From NCBI RefSeq assembly GCF_022512515.1, contig NZ_JAKWBK010000001.1:620001-684000 (forward strand): a DNA stretch of 64,000 nucleotides. Reading direction: 5' to 3'. Position 1 is the stretch's first letter. Each line of letters begins with the position of its first letter. The position numbers and the translations under genes are program-made. Shown here piece after piece: positions 19,265-30,230 of this stretch. The DNA comes from Paraniabella hibiscisoli (GTDB lineage: Bacteria; Bacteroidota; Bacteroidia; Chitinophagales; Chitinophagaceae). The notes under the pieces were generated by a model. That model saw only the letters and a program-made list of their open reading frames with translations, was not told the origin of the DNA and ran no database searches.

Positions 19265-19277
19265 ACAATTCTAGTCT

Positions 19278-20385
<1,108 letters not shown>

Positions 20386-20488
20386 CTGCTGCGCAACCGT
20401 TTGTCTTTACACTGTTCGTAAAAAGCTTTTTATTTGCAGTTCAAAAGCTTTGCAAATCCAAAAAAATATTCATTTTTAATCAGGAACT

Positions 20489-21675
20489 ATGAACGAAAAA
20501 TTTACCCAACGTATCGCAGGTGAAGTGGAGGAAATAAAAACCTCGGGCCTATATAAAAACGAAAGAGTTATTAATAGTCCGCAGGGAGCCGAAATAGAAG
20601 TTAACGGAGCAACCGTATTAAACTTTTGCGCCAACAACTACCTGGGCTTATCCTCACATCCCGATGTGATCAAAGCGGCCCACGAAGCCATCGAATCGCA
20701 TGGGTATGGTATGAGCAGCGTACGATTTATTTGCGGCACCCAGGATATTCATAAAGAGTTGGAAAAAAGATCTCCGAATTTTTAGGTACAGAAGACACCA
20801 TCTTATACGCCGCAGCATTTGATGCCAACGGCGGTGTTTTTGAACCCTTATTCAACGACCAGGATGCTATCATTTCCGATGCCTTGAATCATGCCAGCAT
20901 TATTGATGGTGTAAGGCTTTGTAAAGCCCAGCGCTTTCGTTATGAGCATAACAATATGGAAGACCTGGAGGCTAAATTGCAGGAAGCAGCAGGCTGCCGT
21001 AGCCGGATCATCGTAACTGACGGTTCGTTTAGTATGGATGGCACTATTGCCCAGTTGGATAAAATTGTGGAACTGGCAGAAAAACACGATGCGGTGATCA
21101 TGATCGATGAATGCCATTCATCTGGCTTCCTGGGCAAAACCGGTCGTGGTACGCACGAGTATCGTGGCGTAATGGGTAAAATAGATATTATCACGGGAAC
21201 CTTAGGCAAAGCCCTGGGCGGCGCTTCCGGTGGATTCACTTCCGGCCGTAAAGAGATCATTGATATGCTGCGCCAAAAATCACGCCCTTACCTGTTCAGC
21301 AACACAGTAGCGCCTTCTATCGTGGGAGCATCTATTGCAGTATTGGACATGCTATCGGCATCAACGCATCTGCGCGATAAGCTGGAATTCAACACAAAAT
21401 ATTTCCGTGAAAAGATGACAGCGGCAGGTTTCGACATTAAGCCAGGCGATCATCCGATTGTCCCTATCATGCTATACGACGCAGTATTGGCGGCAAATTT
21501 TGCAGCAAAGCTATTAGAAGAGGGCGTTTATGTAATTGGTTTCTTCTTCCCCGTTGTTCCTAAAGGACAAGCGAGAATTAGGGTACAGTTAAGTGCCGGT
21601 CATGAGCAGGAGCACCTGGACAAAGCTATTGCGGCTTTTGCAAAAGTGGGTAAAGAGCTGGGCGTGTTGAAATAG
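20489..21675 (+). CDS. kbl: Glycine C-acetyltransferase (2-amino-3-ketobutyrate CoA ligase; one frame break)
   Basis: A PLP enzyme that cleaves 2-amino-3-ketobutyrate with CoA to glycine and acetyl-CoA in threonine breakdown. Motifs are [28 protein letters not shown], the PLP-binding aspartate in [19 protein letters not shown], and the PLP lysine in [14 protein letters not shown]. The frame breaks at the A run 20764-20769; one added A restores [19 protein letters not shown]. Repaired length is about 395 residues. No threonine dehydrogenase gene is nearby. Related alpha-oxoamine synthases (BioF, SPT) are alternatives, but ANNYLGLS with RFICGTQ fits Kbl best. A terminator follows at 21697-21725. 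Confidence 0.92.
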
Positions 21676-21696
21676 TACTATAAGCGATTTTACTGG

Positions 21697-21725
21697 AAGT
21701 CACGGGCAATCATCCGTGACTTTTT
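21697..21725 (+). terminator. Rho-independent terminator after kbl
   Basis: AGTCACGG and CCGTGACT form an 8-bp perfect stem with an 8-nt loop, followed by five T residues. Confidence 0.85.
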
Positions 21726-21757
21726 GTTTTACAGAGCTTGCTGTGTTAGACATTTTT

Positions 21758-23071
21758 TCACCTCCGGTAATTTTCGAAATTGTTGATCGTAATATGAGTA
21801 GCCTTCAGCTCATGCATCATATTATACAAACCGAAAAAAGTACGGTTCATATAGATAAAATGTTTGGAACCCCTGTTGGTATTAAAATTGCGCATTTCAC
21901 TGAGCTTGGCATATTGCTGTCCTAAAGCTGCAATCTCACCAAAAAAGCTTCATCCGAAAAATCGAAATACGCCGCATTAAACGGACGGGTAAACAACTCC
22001 AGCAGGTCGTAAAATAATTGTTTGAAATAAGCTTTTTCTTCTGCCGAGTCTTCAGCGGTCAATATCTCCAGTTCATATAGTTTTTCTTCAAACAGTGCTG
22101 GATTTCTAAGATTTTTCTGGTCGGCTAATTCAAAATAAGGTTTATAAAAATCAGCGGGGATTTCTTTAATACATCCAAAATCAATTACCAACAAATCATT
22201 ATCGGCAGATACGAGAAAGTTGCCCGGATGGGGATCAGCATGTAATTTTTTAAGTACATGTAGCTGATACATGTAAAAATCCCAAAAGGTTTGGCCTAGT
22301 AAATTCCGGTCAGCTTCTGCCTGATCCTGCCGAACATATTCTGAAAAATGAATACCATCCATCCAATCCATCGTCAGTATTTTCTCGCAGGAGTATTCAG
22401 GGTAATAATCAGGAAATTTTATATGAGGCAAATGAGCACAGTCTTTCGCAAACTGCGGCTTCGTTTTAGTTCCAGCACATAATCGGTTTCTTCAAAAAGC
22501 TTTTGCTCCACTTCATCAAAATACTTCTCCGAGCCTTCCTTGCGAATATTAAACATCCGCATAGCAATGGGCTTTACCATTTTCAGGTCGGAAGAAATGC
22601 TTTCTTTTACACCGGGATACTGAATTTTAACAGCAAGTTTCTTACCATCCTTCCTTGCCTGGTGTACCTGACCAATGCTTGCAGCATTAACGGACTCAGG
22701 AGAAAACGTATCAAAAATAGCTTCCGGATTCTTGCCTAAATACTGCCTGAAAGTTTTACGAACCAGCGCTGCAGAAAGCGGTGGAACAGAAAATTGGGAT
22801 AATGAAAATTTATCTACATAAGCTGCAGGTAATAAATTCTTTTCCATGCTCAGCATTTGCGCTACTTTAAGTGCCGAGCCTTTTAATTCTTTCAAACTAT
22901 CATAAATATCCGTAGCATTTTGCTCATGCAGATTGGCGCGGGCTGCCGCTTCATCTTTGGTCAGCTTCTCCCGTAATATTTGATATAATTGATACCTACT
23001 TTAGCCCCCGCCTTTAACAGATTACCGGCACGTCCGATCTTACTGGTAGGTATAGAATTTAATGTTTTCAT
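21758..23071 (-). CDS. ABC1/UbiB family atypical kinase (three frame breaks)
   Basis: An AarF/UbiB/ADCK family protein. Family motifs in order: KGSALKVAQMLSME (the KxGQ-like region), KKLAVKIQYPGVKESI with the ATP-site lysine, LHADPHPGNFLV (catalytic loop), and LLVIDFGCIKEI (metal-binding DFG). UbiB-type members support ubiquinone or isoprenoid-quinone metabolism; this organism should use menaquinone, so the substrate is open. Breaks lie near 22971, at 22447-22449 and at 21942-21947. Single-base additions give about 437 residues with the stop at 21758. It follows the TetR-type gene by 34 nt and is probably controlled by it. Confidence 0.87.
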
Positions 23072-23105
23072 TCGCTACAAGTCATTTAATTGTTGGGCAT
23101 TAACA

Positions 23106-23779
23106 TTACCCCATTTGAAATTTCTCTTTCCACAGAAACTTGCCCAGATCTAACACCTTCGTCAGTAACGGATTATTGACCACATCAAAACCGGTGTCAA
23201 TCGTTTTTTCGATATATATATCCGTTTTCTCAAACCCAGGCGAATCATCTTTTTCCAAAACTCAAGAACGCTTAAAAAATGTAACCATAAAACGCCCTCT
23301 TTCGATTTTCCGTTAAACTGTTTCAAGAACTCTGGCGCTTTTTCAAAAATGTCATCATTATCAAATGAAAGCGTTTGGCTGAATTGCCGATGGCTGGATT
23401 TCAGAGCACGAAGCAATCGATGTTGCTGCACCAGGTCGCCCTTCAGTAACAACAATATCAGCGACCGGTTAAGCTTAAAGTTTTCAAAAAGAATAAAGTA
23501 TAAGTTAAGCAGCTTTTCTTTTGCGGGCATGGTATCAAAATGCTCAATTTGCCCGGCCAGCTCCAAAGACTTTTCAAAAAAATGAACGAGGTATGCCTGC
23601 TCCAGGCTATCAAACCCGGAGAAAAAATCGTAAAAATGCGCCTCGGCAAGCTGGTGCGTTTTCGCAAACTGGTACACACTTTCGGGCGGCCTGCCATGCG
23701 TTAAAAGATAATCGCTGTACCACTCCATTAGAGTAGTCTTATCGATCGGTTTGGTTTTCGCTTTATTTACATTTTTCAT
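23106..23779 (-). CDS. TetR family transcriptional regulator (one frame break)
   Basis: The N-terminal half has a TetR-like helix-turn-helix: TTLMEWYSDYLLTHGRPPES, then YQFAKTHQLAEAHFYDFFSG with the conserved aromatic at the recognition helix. A C-terminal helical ligand domain follows. The frame breaks at the T run 23250-23254; one added A on the coding strand replaces a foreign tail with KKDDSPGFEKTDIYIEKT and ends MG at 23106, giving about 224 residues. It is the first gene of a two-gene unit with the UbiB-type kinase, so autoregulation of both is likely. The inducer is unknown. Confidence 0.8.
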
Positions 23780-23995
23780 AACTGGTTGGAAGTTTTTTAA
23801 TACTTAATAGACCGGATTATCAAAACTACTGAAAAGTAGAAACTCATTAGAACGATTAATAGCTAAACACAAGCTTCTTCAATTATAAAAACCAGGGGAA
23901 CTTGCCAGCTTCTTTATAACAAAGGAAAAACAAATAAGGTTGCAACACCAAGCGTGGTTTGATTTTCTTTGCCGGATTAGCTTAAATTTAACGCT
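23780..23995. other. Divergent intergenic region with no recognised gene
   Basis: This 216-nt AT-rich gap separates the TetR-type and alpha/beta-hydrolase starts. It must hold both promoters, but I see no palindrome clear enough to name as the TetR operator and no open frame of note. Confidence 0.5.
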
Positions 23996-24923
23996 GTGTT
24001 AAAAAAATCATCCATACGCAAGGTCGTGTGTTTTTTATTTTGCGCTATTGCTATACTGCAAGCCAGGGCTCAAACCCAGGTGCAGCTGGCGCAATACCCT
24101 TCACCTATGCAGGAGCATGTACGACGCCATGAACGCGTTTCTTACAAGATGGACTCTTCGAATACCATTACACTGAATCATGTACTGGCTAAACCGGTAA
24201 CGATCTATCTACCGCACAATATCCGGAAAGCAAAGCAAGCCGATTTATTGATCCATTTTCATGGCGCAGCTTCTGTTGTTGCCTATGCAGCGGCCCGAGC
24301 AAAACGTCCCTTAATTGCCGTTGCTGTAAACCTGGGATCAGGCTCATCTGCTTACGCACAACCTTTTAACAATACCGCCGTTTTTGAAAAGCTCAAACAA
24401 GCCGTTTTAGATACCATTGTGAAACAGCTTGGCCGCTCGTTACCTTCGGGTAAAATCATTTTAAGCGGGTTTAGTGCAGGCTATGGCGCCATCAGGAGTA
24501 TTCTTTCTCACCCCGGTCACATCAAAAGCATTCACGCTGTTGTGCTTTTAGATGGTCTGCACACCAGTTATATTCCTGAAAGAAAACTACTCGCTGAAAG
24601 GAGGTTTGATTGACTCTGTCTCACTTGAACCATTTATTCAGTTTGGCAGGGAAGCCACCCACAAATCTTCCGGCAAAAAATTCCTGTTTACGCATTCGGA
24701 GATTTTTCCGGGCACTTTTTCCAGCACTACGGAAACAGCTGATTATTTACTACGTGTACTTGCCATTAAAACTAATGCGGTTTTAAAGCAGGGACCTCTG
24801 GGTATGCAACAGATCAGCGAAGCTTCAAAAGGCCATTTTTCCATACTCGGTTTTGCAGGCAATACAGCGCCAGACCATATCGATCATTTTCACGCTCTTT
24901 ATTATTTTTTGCGTAAGCTGTAA
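23996..24923 (+). CDS. Secreted alpha/beta hydrolase (one frame break)
   Basis: A predicted exported esterase-like enzyme. A signal peptide (VVCFLFCAIAILQARAQ) ends at a likely AQ cleavage site. The nucleophile elbow is SGFSAGYGAIRS, preceded by an oxyanion-type HFHGAAS. The second half holds a candidate His in IDHFHALYYFL. The start is TTG or GTG type at 23996 (LKKSSIRKVVCF). The frame breaks near 24595-24600, and the repair there needs two added bases or one removed base. Repaired length is about 308 residues. The substrate is unknown. A peptidase gene follows 82 nt later on the same strand. Confidence 0.75.
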
Positions 24924-25005
24924 TTGATGAAGCATTCACTTAAATTTTGAGTATCTCCCTACTGTGTAGGGGCTGTTTGTTTGCAGGAATGCAGTAAATT
25001 GCCCT

Positions 25006-26541
25006 ATGTTAAAAAATATCGTTCTCCTCATCAGCATTGTCATGGTGTCGACGGCCATTTATGCCCAGGACGCCAAATCCAAAACAACAGAATCAGAAAA
25101 GCCACAAGCCACTAAAAATGCTACTCCAGACCTGAAGTTTGATCCCGATGCTGTGGTTATCACCCATCATACTGTCACCATTAATGGGAAACCAGTACCC
25201 TACAAAGCTACTGCAGGAACACTACCCGTATGGGACGCTGACGGTAAAGCTATTGCAGGTGTTTTCTTTGTATACTATGAAAGAACGGATATTAAAGATA
25301 AAACTGCAAGACCGTTGACGATTTCCTTTAATGGCGGCCCCGGCTCTGCATCGGTTTGGATGCATATTGGTTATACCGGCCCTGTTTTTTAAATATAGAT
25401 GATGAAGGCTACCCCGTACAACCTTATGGCTACACGCCCAACCAGTATTCTATTTTAGATGCAACAGATATTGTTTATGTTGACCCTGTTAATACCGGTT
25501 TTTCAAAGATGGTGGGTAAAGATGTTAGCCGCGAAAAATTCTTTGGCGTTAATGCCGACATCAAATATTTAGGCGACTGGGTGAACAGCTTTGTAAACCG
25601 CTACGATCGCTGGGCATCACCCAAATTCCTGATCGGTGAAAGCTATGGTACCACCCGGGTGTCTGGCCTTGCTTTAGAGCTACAGCAATCGCACTGGATG
25701 TACCTGAATGGCGTGGTGCTGGTGTCGCCAACCGACCTGGGTATAGAACGCGGTACAGCTACCGACGCGGCCTTGCTCCTTCCCTATTATGCTGCTACAG
25801 CCTGGTATCATAAAAAACAACCGGCAGACCTGCTGCAAAAGGACCTGACGGCGATGCTGCCCGAAGTAGAGAATTTCACGATGAACGAATTAATTCCCGC
25901 ATTGAATAAAGGAAGTTTTTTGGAGGACGGAACCAAACAAGCACTTGCAGCAAAAATGGCCCGTTACTCCGGTATCCCGGAGAAGACCATCCTTCAGAAC
26001 AATTTATCTGTTGGCACCAACCTGTTTTGGAAAGAGTTGTTAAGAAACGAAGGTTTCACTATTGGGCGCCTGGATTCGAGATACAGAGGTATTGATAAAC
26101 AAGACGCCGGCAACAGTCGGATTTTAATGCAGAGCTTACAGCCTGGCTACACGCTTTTACACCACCCATTAATATGTATTTAAAAAATGAGCTGGGGTAT
26201 AAAACAGACTTCCCTTATAACATGTTCGGCCCCGTTCATCCCTGGGATAATAAGGGCAATCAAACCGGTGAAAACCTGCGCCAGGCCATGGCCACCAATC
26301 CCTATCTACATGTATTGGTGCAGTCGGGCTACTACGATGGCGCCTGCGATTACTTTAATGCCAAGTACAATATGTGGCAAATGGATCCATCAGGTAAACT
26401 CAAAAACAGGATGAGCTGGGAAGGCTACCGCAGCGGCCACATGATGTACCTGCGAAAGGAAGATCTGAAAACCAGTACACAACACCTCCGCGAGTTTATA
26501 AAAAGGCCATTCCTCCACCCGGAATTCCGGCAAAATATTAA
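25006..26541 (+). CDS. S10 family serine carboxypeptidase (three frame breaks)
   Basis: A secreted serine carboxypeptidase-like enzyme. The signal peptide is NIVLLISIVMVSTAIYAQ. The S10 signatures are SFNGGPGSASVWMHIG (oxyanion region), IGESYGTTRVSGLA (catalytic Ser), SGYYDGACDYF (catalytic Asp) and YRSGHMMYL (catalytic His), so the triad is complete. Breaks lie at the T run 25385-25390, near 26155 (one C restores GYTPFTPPINMYLKNELGY) and at A run 26500-26504 (one A gives KKAIPPPGIPAKY and the stop at 26541). Repaired length is about 512 residues. It converges with the M14 peptidase gene, overlapping by 4 nt. Confidence 0.92.
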
Positions 26542-28262
26542 CGCACCCTGTAAACCGGGTATGTTAAATAGGCGGGCTCTATCCAGGGGAGTTTTGATAA
26601 ATGAAGTTCAACTGGGCGCCGCACTTTGGGCAAAGGCGGTGTCCTGACTGCGTCTGGCTTCTAATTTTTGTTGCAGGTCTTTATCAGACTGTAAATAACC
26701 CGCAGCGACATCTTCGAAATGATAATCGGAGTAGCCTTCTTTTTGCTGAAGGATCGCATCAAAGAAATTCCATTTGAAATAAGAGTCCTCTGCAGCAGGT
26801 TCCAGTACTTCAATTAAAAAGCGGTTGGCTGGTTGATTCATAGGTATATACCAATCTCCCTTTCTAAATTGGATGGCGCGGGAAGACGTGCTGAGCCGGA
26901 CACCCTGATTAGGATGATGCCCTTCATACGGACGGGAGGCCGCTTTGTACTCTTCTATCCGGTACACATCTACGTTAATAATGGTATCGCGTTGAATAGG
27001 CTGCATGGCGATATTGTTAACCTTCAGTCTTTCAATCACCCTCCACCAACCCTGTGGAATGATATACGCCCGGGGTTTCTGTACCATAGCAGTTGATTGA
27101 TAGCTATTGAAGAACGGCACCTGAAGGGTATAAGGCTTTGCTCTGTCGTAATATAACCTCGGCAAGCCGGATACCTCGCTGGGCTTATAGCCACTCTCAT
27201 AGCCCTTGAATGTAATCGAGGCTGGCCTGGTTTTATCCAACTCCCAGCCAATGATAAACGATTCCTGCCTATTTGTTTTCTCTTTAGCAAGGGTTCTCAA
27301 TTCCAGTATCCTTTGCTGTTCAACGCCAGCAAATTCAATAAAAGACTTCATTAACTCATAAGTAGATTGCACCCGCTGCGGATAAGGTTTCAGCATATGT
27401 GTTTCCGGTACAAAAGCAAAAGTATTCCACAATGCCGCATAACCACTGCTATAACGCGGGGCGTCCCAGAAAGCCTCCCATCCTTTTTCAACCTTATCCC
27501 GGTGATCAAAATTCACATAGGGAACCAGGTCATACCCTTTTTTCTTCATAGAACTATATAAAGCCGGTTCCATCACTTCGTTAAGATATTTCCCCATCTC
27601 TCCACCTAATTTATTGTGCTGCGATGTCAGTAAAGTCATTACATGCTGATAATCGGCTCCATTACTTACATGATTGTCGATAAGAATAGCAGGATCGGTT
27701 AAATGAAAAATTTGTGCAAATGACAAAGCTTCCTTAGCGTCAGCTTTTATAAAGTCCCTGTTAAGATCAAGATTCTGTGCATTACCTCTGAACCCGAAAG
27801 CTTCAGGTCCGTTTTGATCAATGCGATAATGGGCACTTCTATTTAAGCAGCCTCCAATATTATATACCGGAATAATGGCCAGTACTATTCCATTGGGGAG
27901 CTTCAGCTTTCCTTTGGCAATAGCTGCAGCCAGCAGCATACTTGCATCTATGCCGTCTGGCTCTCCCGGATGAATGCCATTGTTAATCAATATAACCAAT
28001 CGCTTTTCTTTCCTTATTTGGAGGTAATTGTTAACACCGTCATCGCTAATCGTCACCAAATGCAAGGGCAGGCCTGCATCCGTCATTCCCATGGTTTTCA
28101 TGGATATCTTACCGGATGCATTGTCAGCTTTTTTCCACCAATGGATGATATCATCATAAACCGGGGTTTGTTTTCCTGGGATTGCTCAAACAGGGTTGCC
28201 GGTACCTGGGCAAACATTATACAGGTAACCAGCAAAAAATGTATCAATAGCAGCTTCTTCAT
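26538..28262 (-). CDS. M14 family zinc carboxypeptidase (three frame breaks)
   Basis: An exported metallocarboxypeptidase-like protein. The signal peptide is KKLLLIHFLLVTCIMFAQ from ATG 28262. Zinc ligands are in NNGIHPGEPDGIDAS (HxxE) and the later IDNHVSNGADYQH; the catalytic Glu is probably in FVPETHML. Breaks occur at about 28160 (one C restores NKPPVYDDIIHWWKKADNAS) and twice near the end. Repairing the latter two extends the protein to LNFIYQNSPWIEPAYLTYPV and YRVR, with the stop at 26538. Repaired length is about 575 residues. The gene starts 11 nt after an SDR gene, so the two form a unit. Confidence 0.88.
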
Positions 28263-28273
28263 GTATTGTATAA

Positions 28274-29207
28274 TCAGTTTTCTTTTCCTAATGTGTAATA
28301 AATACCCGCAGCCCATCTCCGCGGCAGCGCCCTTATTATATTGGACACGAACCTTGCCGGCTTGCCTGGCACGATTATCATTTTTCCTTTCATTGTTTTT
28401 TTAACCGCGATCTCCCCTACTCTGGCAGGCGCTACTTCCATAAAATCGCCCAACCATCCCAGCTTCTCTTTGGTGTCTTTTACAATTTCAGGCTTGGTAT
28501 AAACCGGGCCGGGAGCAAGACAGCTTACACTCACACCTTTATTTTTCAATTGGTATCTTAGGGAATAGCTGAAAAAGCTCAGCCCCGACTTAGATGCCGA
28601 ATAGATATTTTTACGGGTATCGGGCTAAAGCCTGCCATGCTGCTTACATTTAGAATAAAAGATGGCTGATTCTTTTCCAGCAAAGGCAAAAAATGTTGCA
28701 CCATTATTACCGGCGACTCCAGGTTGAGCCTGATCATATATTTTACACTATCAGGAGGAAGTTTTAAAAAATCGTTGGTGCCGCCCATTCCTGCTACATT
28801 GCAAAGCATTTTTAAAGGCAGATTATTTTGCGTGCTCCAACTGGCCAGCCTGGGAGCAACACTCTCATTGGTCAGATCAGCAGATAAAATCTCCACCTGT
28901 ATATGATACCTTTCTTCCAGCATTCTCTTTGCATTCCTTAACGGCTGTTCTGAGCGGGCTATCAGTACCAGGTTGTATTTTCTTTTTGCCAGGGCTTCGG
29001 CAATGGCATATCCTATGCCTTTGCTCCCCCGGCTACAATGGCAAAAGGCTGTTGATTTTTATAAATCAATGGAGATGGCAACTCCTGGGCATTGCCTAAT
29101 GCCATAAAAAAGCTAAAAATACCTGTTAGCAGCAGGAAATTTATTTTTCGTAAAGTACCAACCTGCAATACCCTCCATGCTTTTAATAATTGAATGGACA
29201 CTATCAT
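28274..29207 (-). CDS. SDR family oxidoreductase with N-terminal hydrophobic segment (two frame breaks)
   Basis: A short-chain dehydrogenase with the cofactor motif VAGGSKGIGYAIAEAL, NVAGMGGTNDF, NVSSMAGFSP and catalytic YSASK. Unusually, the Rossmann domain follows about 50 residues containing a signal-like segment (INFLLLTGIFSFFMALGNAQ), so the enzyme may be membrane-tethered or exported. The upstream start could also be wrong, with translation beginning closer to the fold. Breaks lie at 29029 (one G) and near 28608 (one A). Repaired length is about 311 residues. Only 11 nt separate it from the M14 peptidase gene. The substrate is unknown. Confidence 0.82.
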
Positions 29208-29262
29208 TGAGTAGGGCTTTTTACAAATATTGCTTTTTATTTCAAACTTTGGCGATATTAAT

Positions 29263-29270
29263 TACTTTTG
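29263..29270 (+). promoter_or_regulatory. Putative -7 element of uppS
   Basis: TACTTTTG fits TAnnTTTG and lies 16 nt before the chosen uppS ATG. No TTTG at ideal spacing was found, so this rests on the -7 match alone. Confidence 0.4.
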
Positions 29271-29286
29271 TCGCCGCTTTCATGGT

Positions 29287-30039
29287 ATGGATACCTTAAT
29301 AAATCAAATCGACAGGGAAAAGCTCCCCAGGCATATTGCTATCATAATGGATGGCAACGGGCGTTGGGCGCAGGAGCAGGGAGAAGACCGGCTTTTCGGC
29401 CATTACCATGGCGTGGAGAGCGTTAGGGATATCGTGGAAGGTTGTGCCGAGATAGGCATTCAATTCCTCACACTTTACGCTTTCAGCACCGAAAACTGGG
29501 ATCGCCCGGAATACGAAGTGGTTGGCCTAATGGAACTATTGGTTTCCACCATACGTAAAGAAGTAGAAACCCTGCATAAGAATAATATCCGCCTTCATGT
29601 AATCGGAGACATGAGCATGTTGCCGGCTTATGCACAGCAGGAATTGAACGAGGCGCTGGAGATTACCGCAGGTAACAGTGGGCTTAACCTGGTAATGGCG
29701 TTGAGCTATAGTGGCCGCTGGGAGCTGTTAAATGCAGTAAAAAGCATTGCTAACGAGGTTAAAAACAACCGTTTGCAATTGGAAGCCATCAACCAGGACA
29801 CACTGCAAAAATACCTTTGCACCAGCGATTTTCCCGACCCGGAGCTGATGATCCGAACCAGTGGTGAATACCGGATCAGCAATTTTTTGCTGTATCAGCT
29901 GGCTTATGCAGAACTCTATTTTACGAATGTTCGCTGGCCTGAATTTAGAAAAAACAACTTATTTGAGGCTATAATGGACTACCAGGGAAGGGAGCGACGG
30001 TTTGGTAAAACTTCCAAACAGATCGAAGAATCTAAGTAA
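29287..30039 (+). CDS. uppS: Isoprenyl transferase (undecaprenyl diphosphate synthase)
   Basis: A cis-prenyltransferase that makes the C55 lipid carrier for peptidoglycan and O-antigen. Signatures are HIAIIMDGNGRWAQEQG at the N-terminus (substrate Asp and Arg), TLYAFSTENWDRP, and the C-terminal DPELMIRTSGEYRISNFLLY and Q-L-A-Y-A-E-LYFT region. ATG 29287 (MDTLINQIDREKLPRHIAI) is preferred over the in-frame start at 29230. The protein is 250 residues and intact. It opens the conserved Bacteroidota envelope cluster uppS-bamA-skp-skp-murI. Confidence 0.95.
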   Translation: MDTLINQIDREKLPRHIAIIMDGNGRWAQEQGEDRLFGHYHGVESVRDIVEGCAEIGIQFLTLYAFSTENWDRPEYEVVGLMELLVSTIRKEVETLHKNNIRLHVIGDMSMLPAYAQQELNEALEITAGNSGLNLVMALSYSGRWELLNAVKSIANEVKNNRLQLEAINQDTLQKYLCTSDFPDPELMIRTSGEYRISNFLLYQLAYAELYFTNVRWPEFRKNNLFEAIMDYQGRERRFGKTSKQIEESK

Positions 30040-30230
30040 TATGTGAAAATTTACCATAAATCGCCGCTGCTTAGGCTACTATCATTGCCTTGACCTTTTT
30101 TAACAGGAGTTTTCCAATTTTTACCTTTAATTTGCCGCCGCAATGGGAATAATGTGTAATAGTGTGGTGATAATATAATAACTTCCTGCTTTTGCAAAAA
30201 CAAAATTGATTACCGATATTTAAATCCTTT

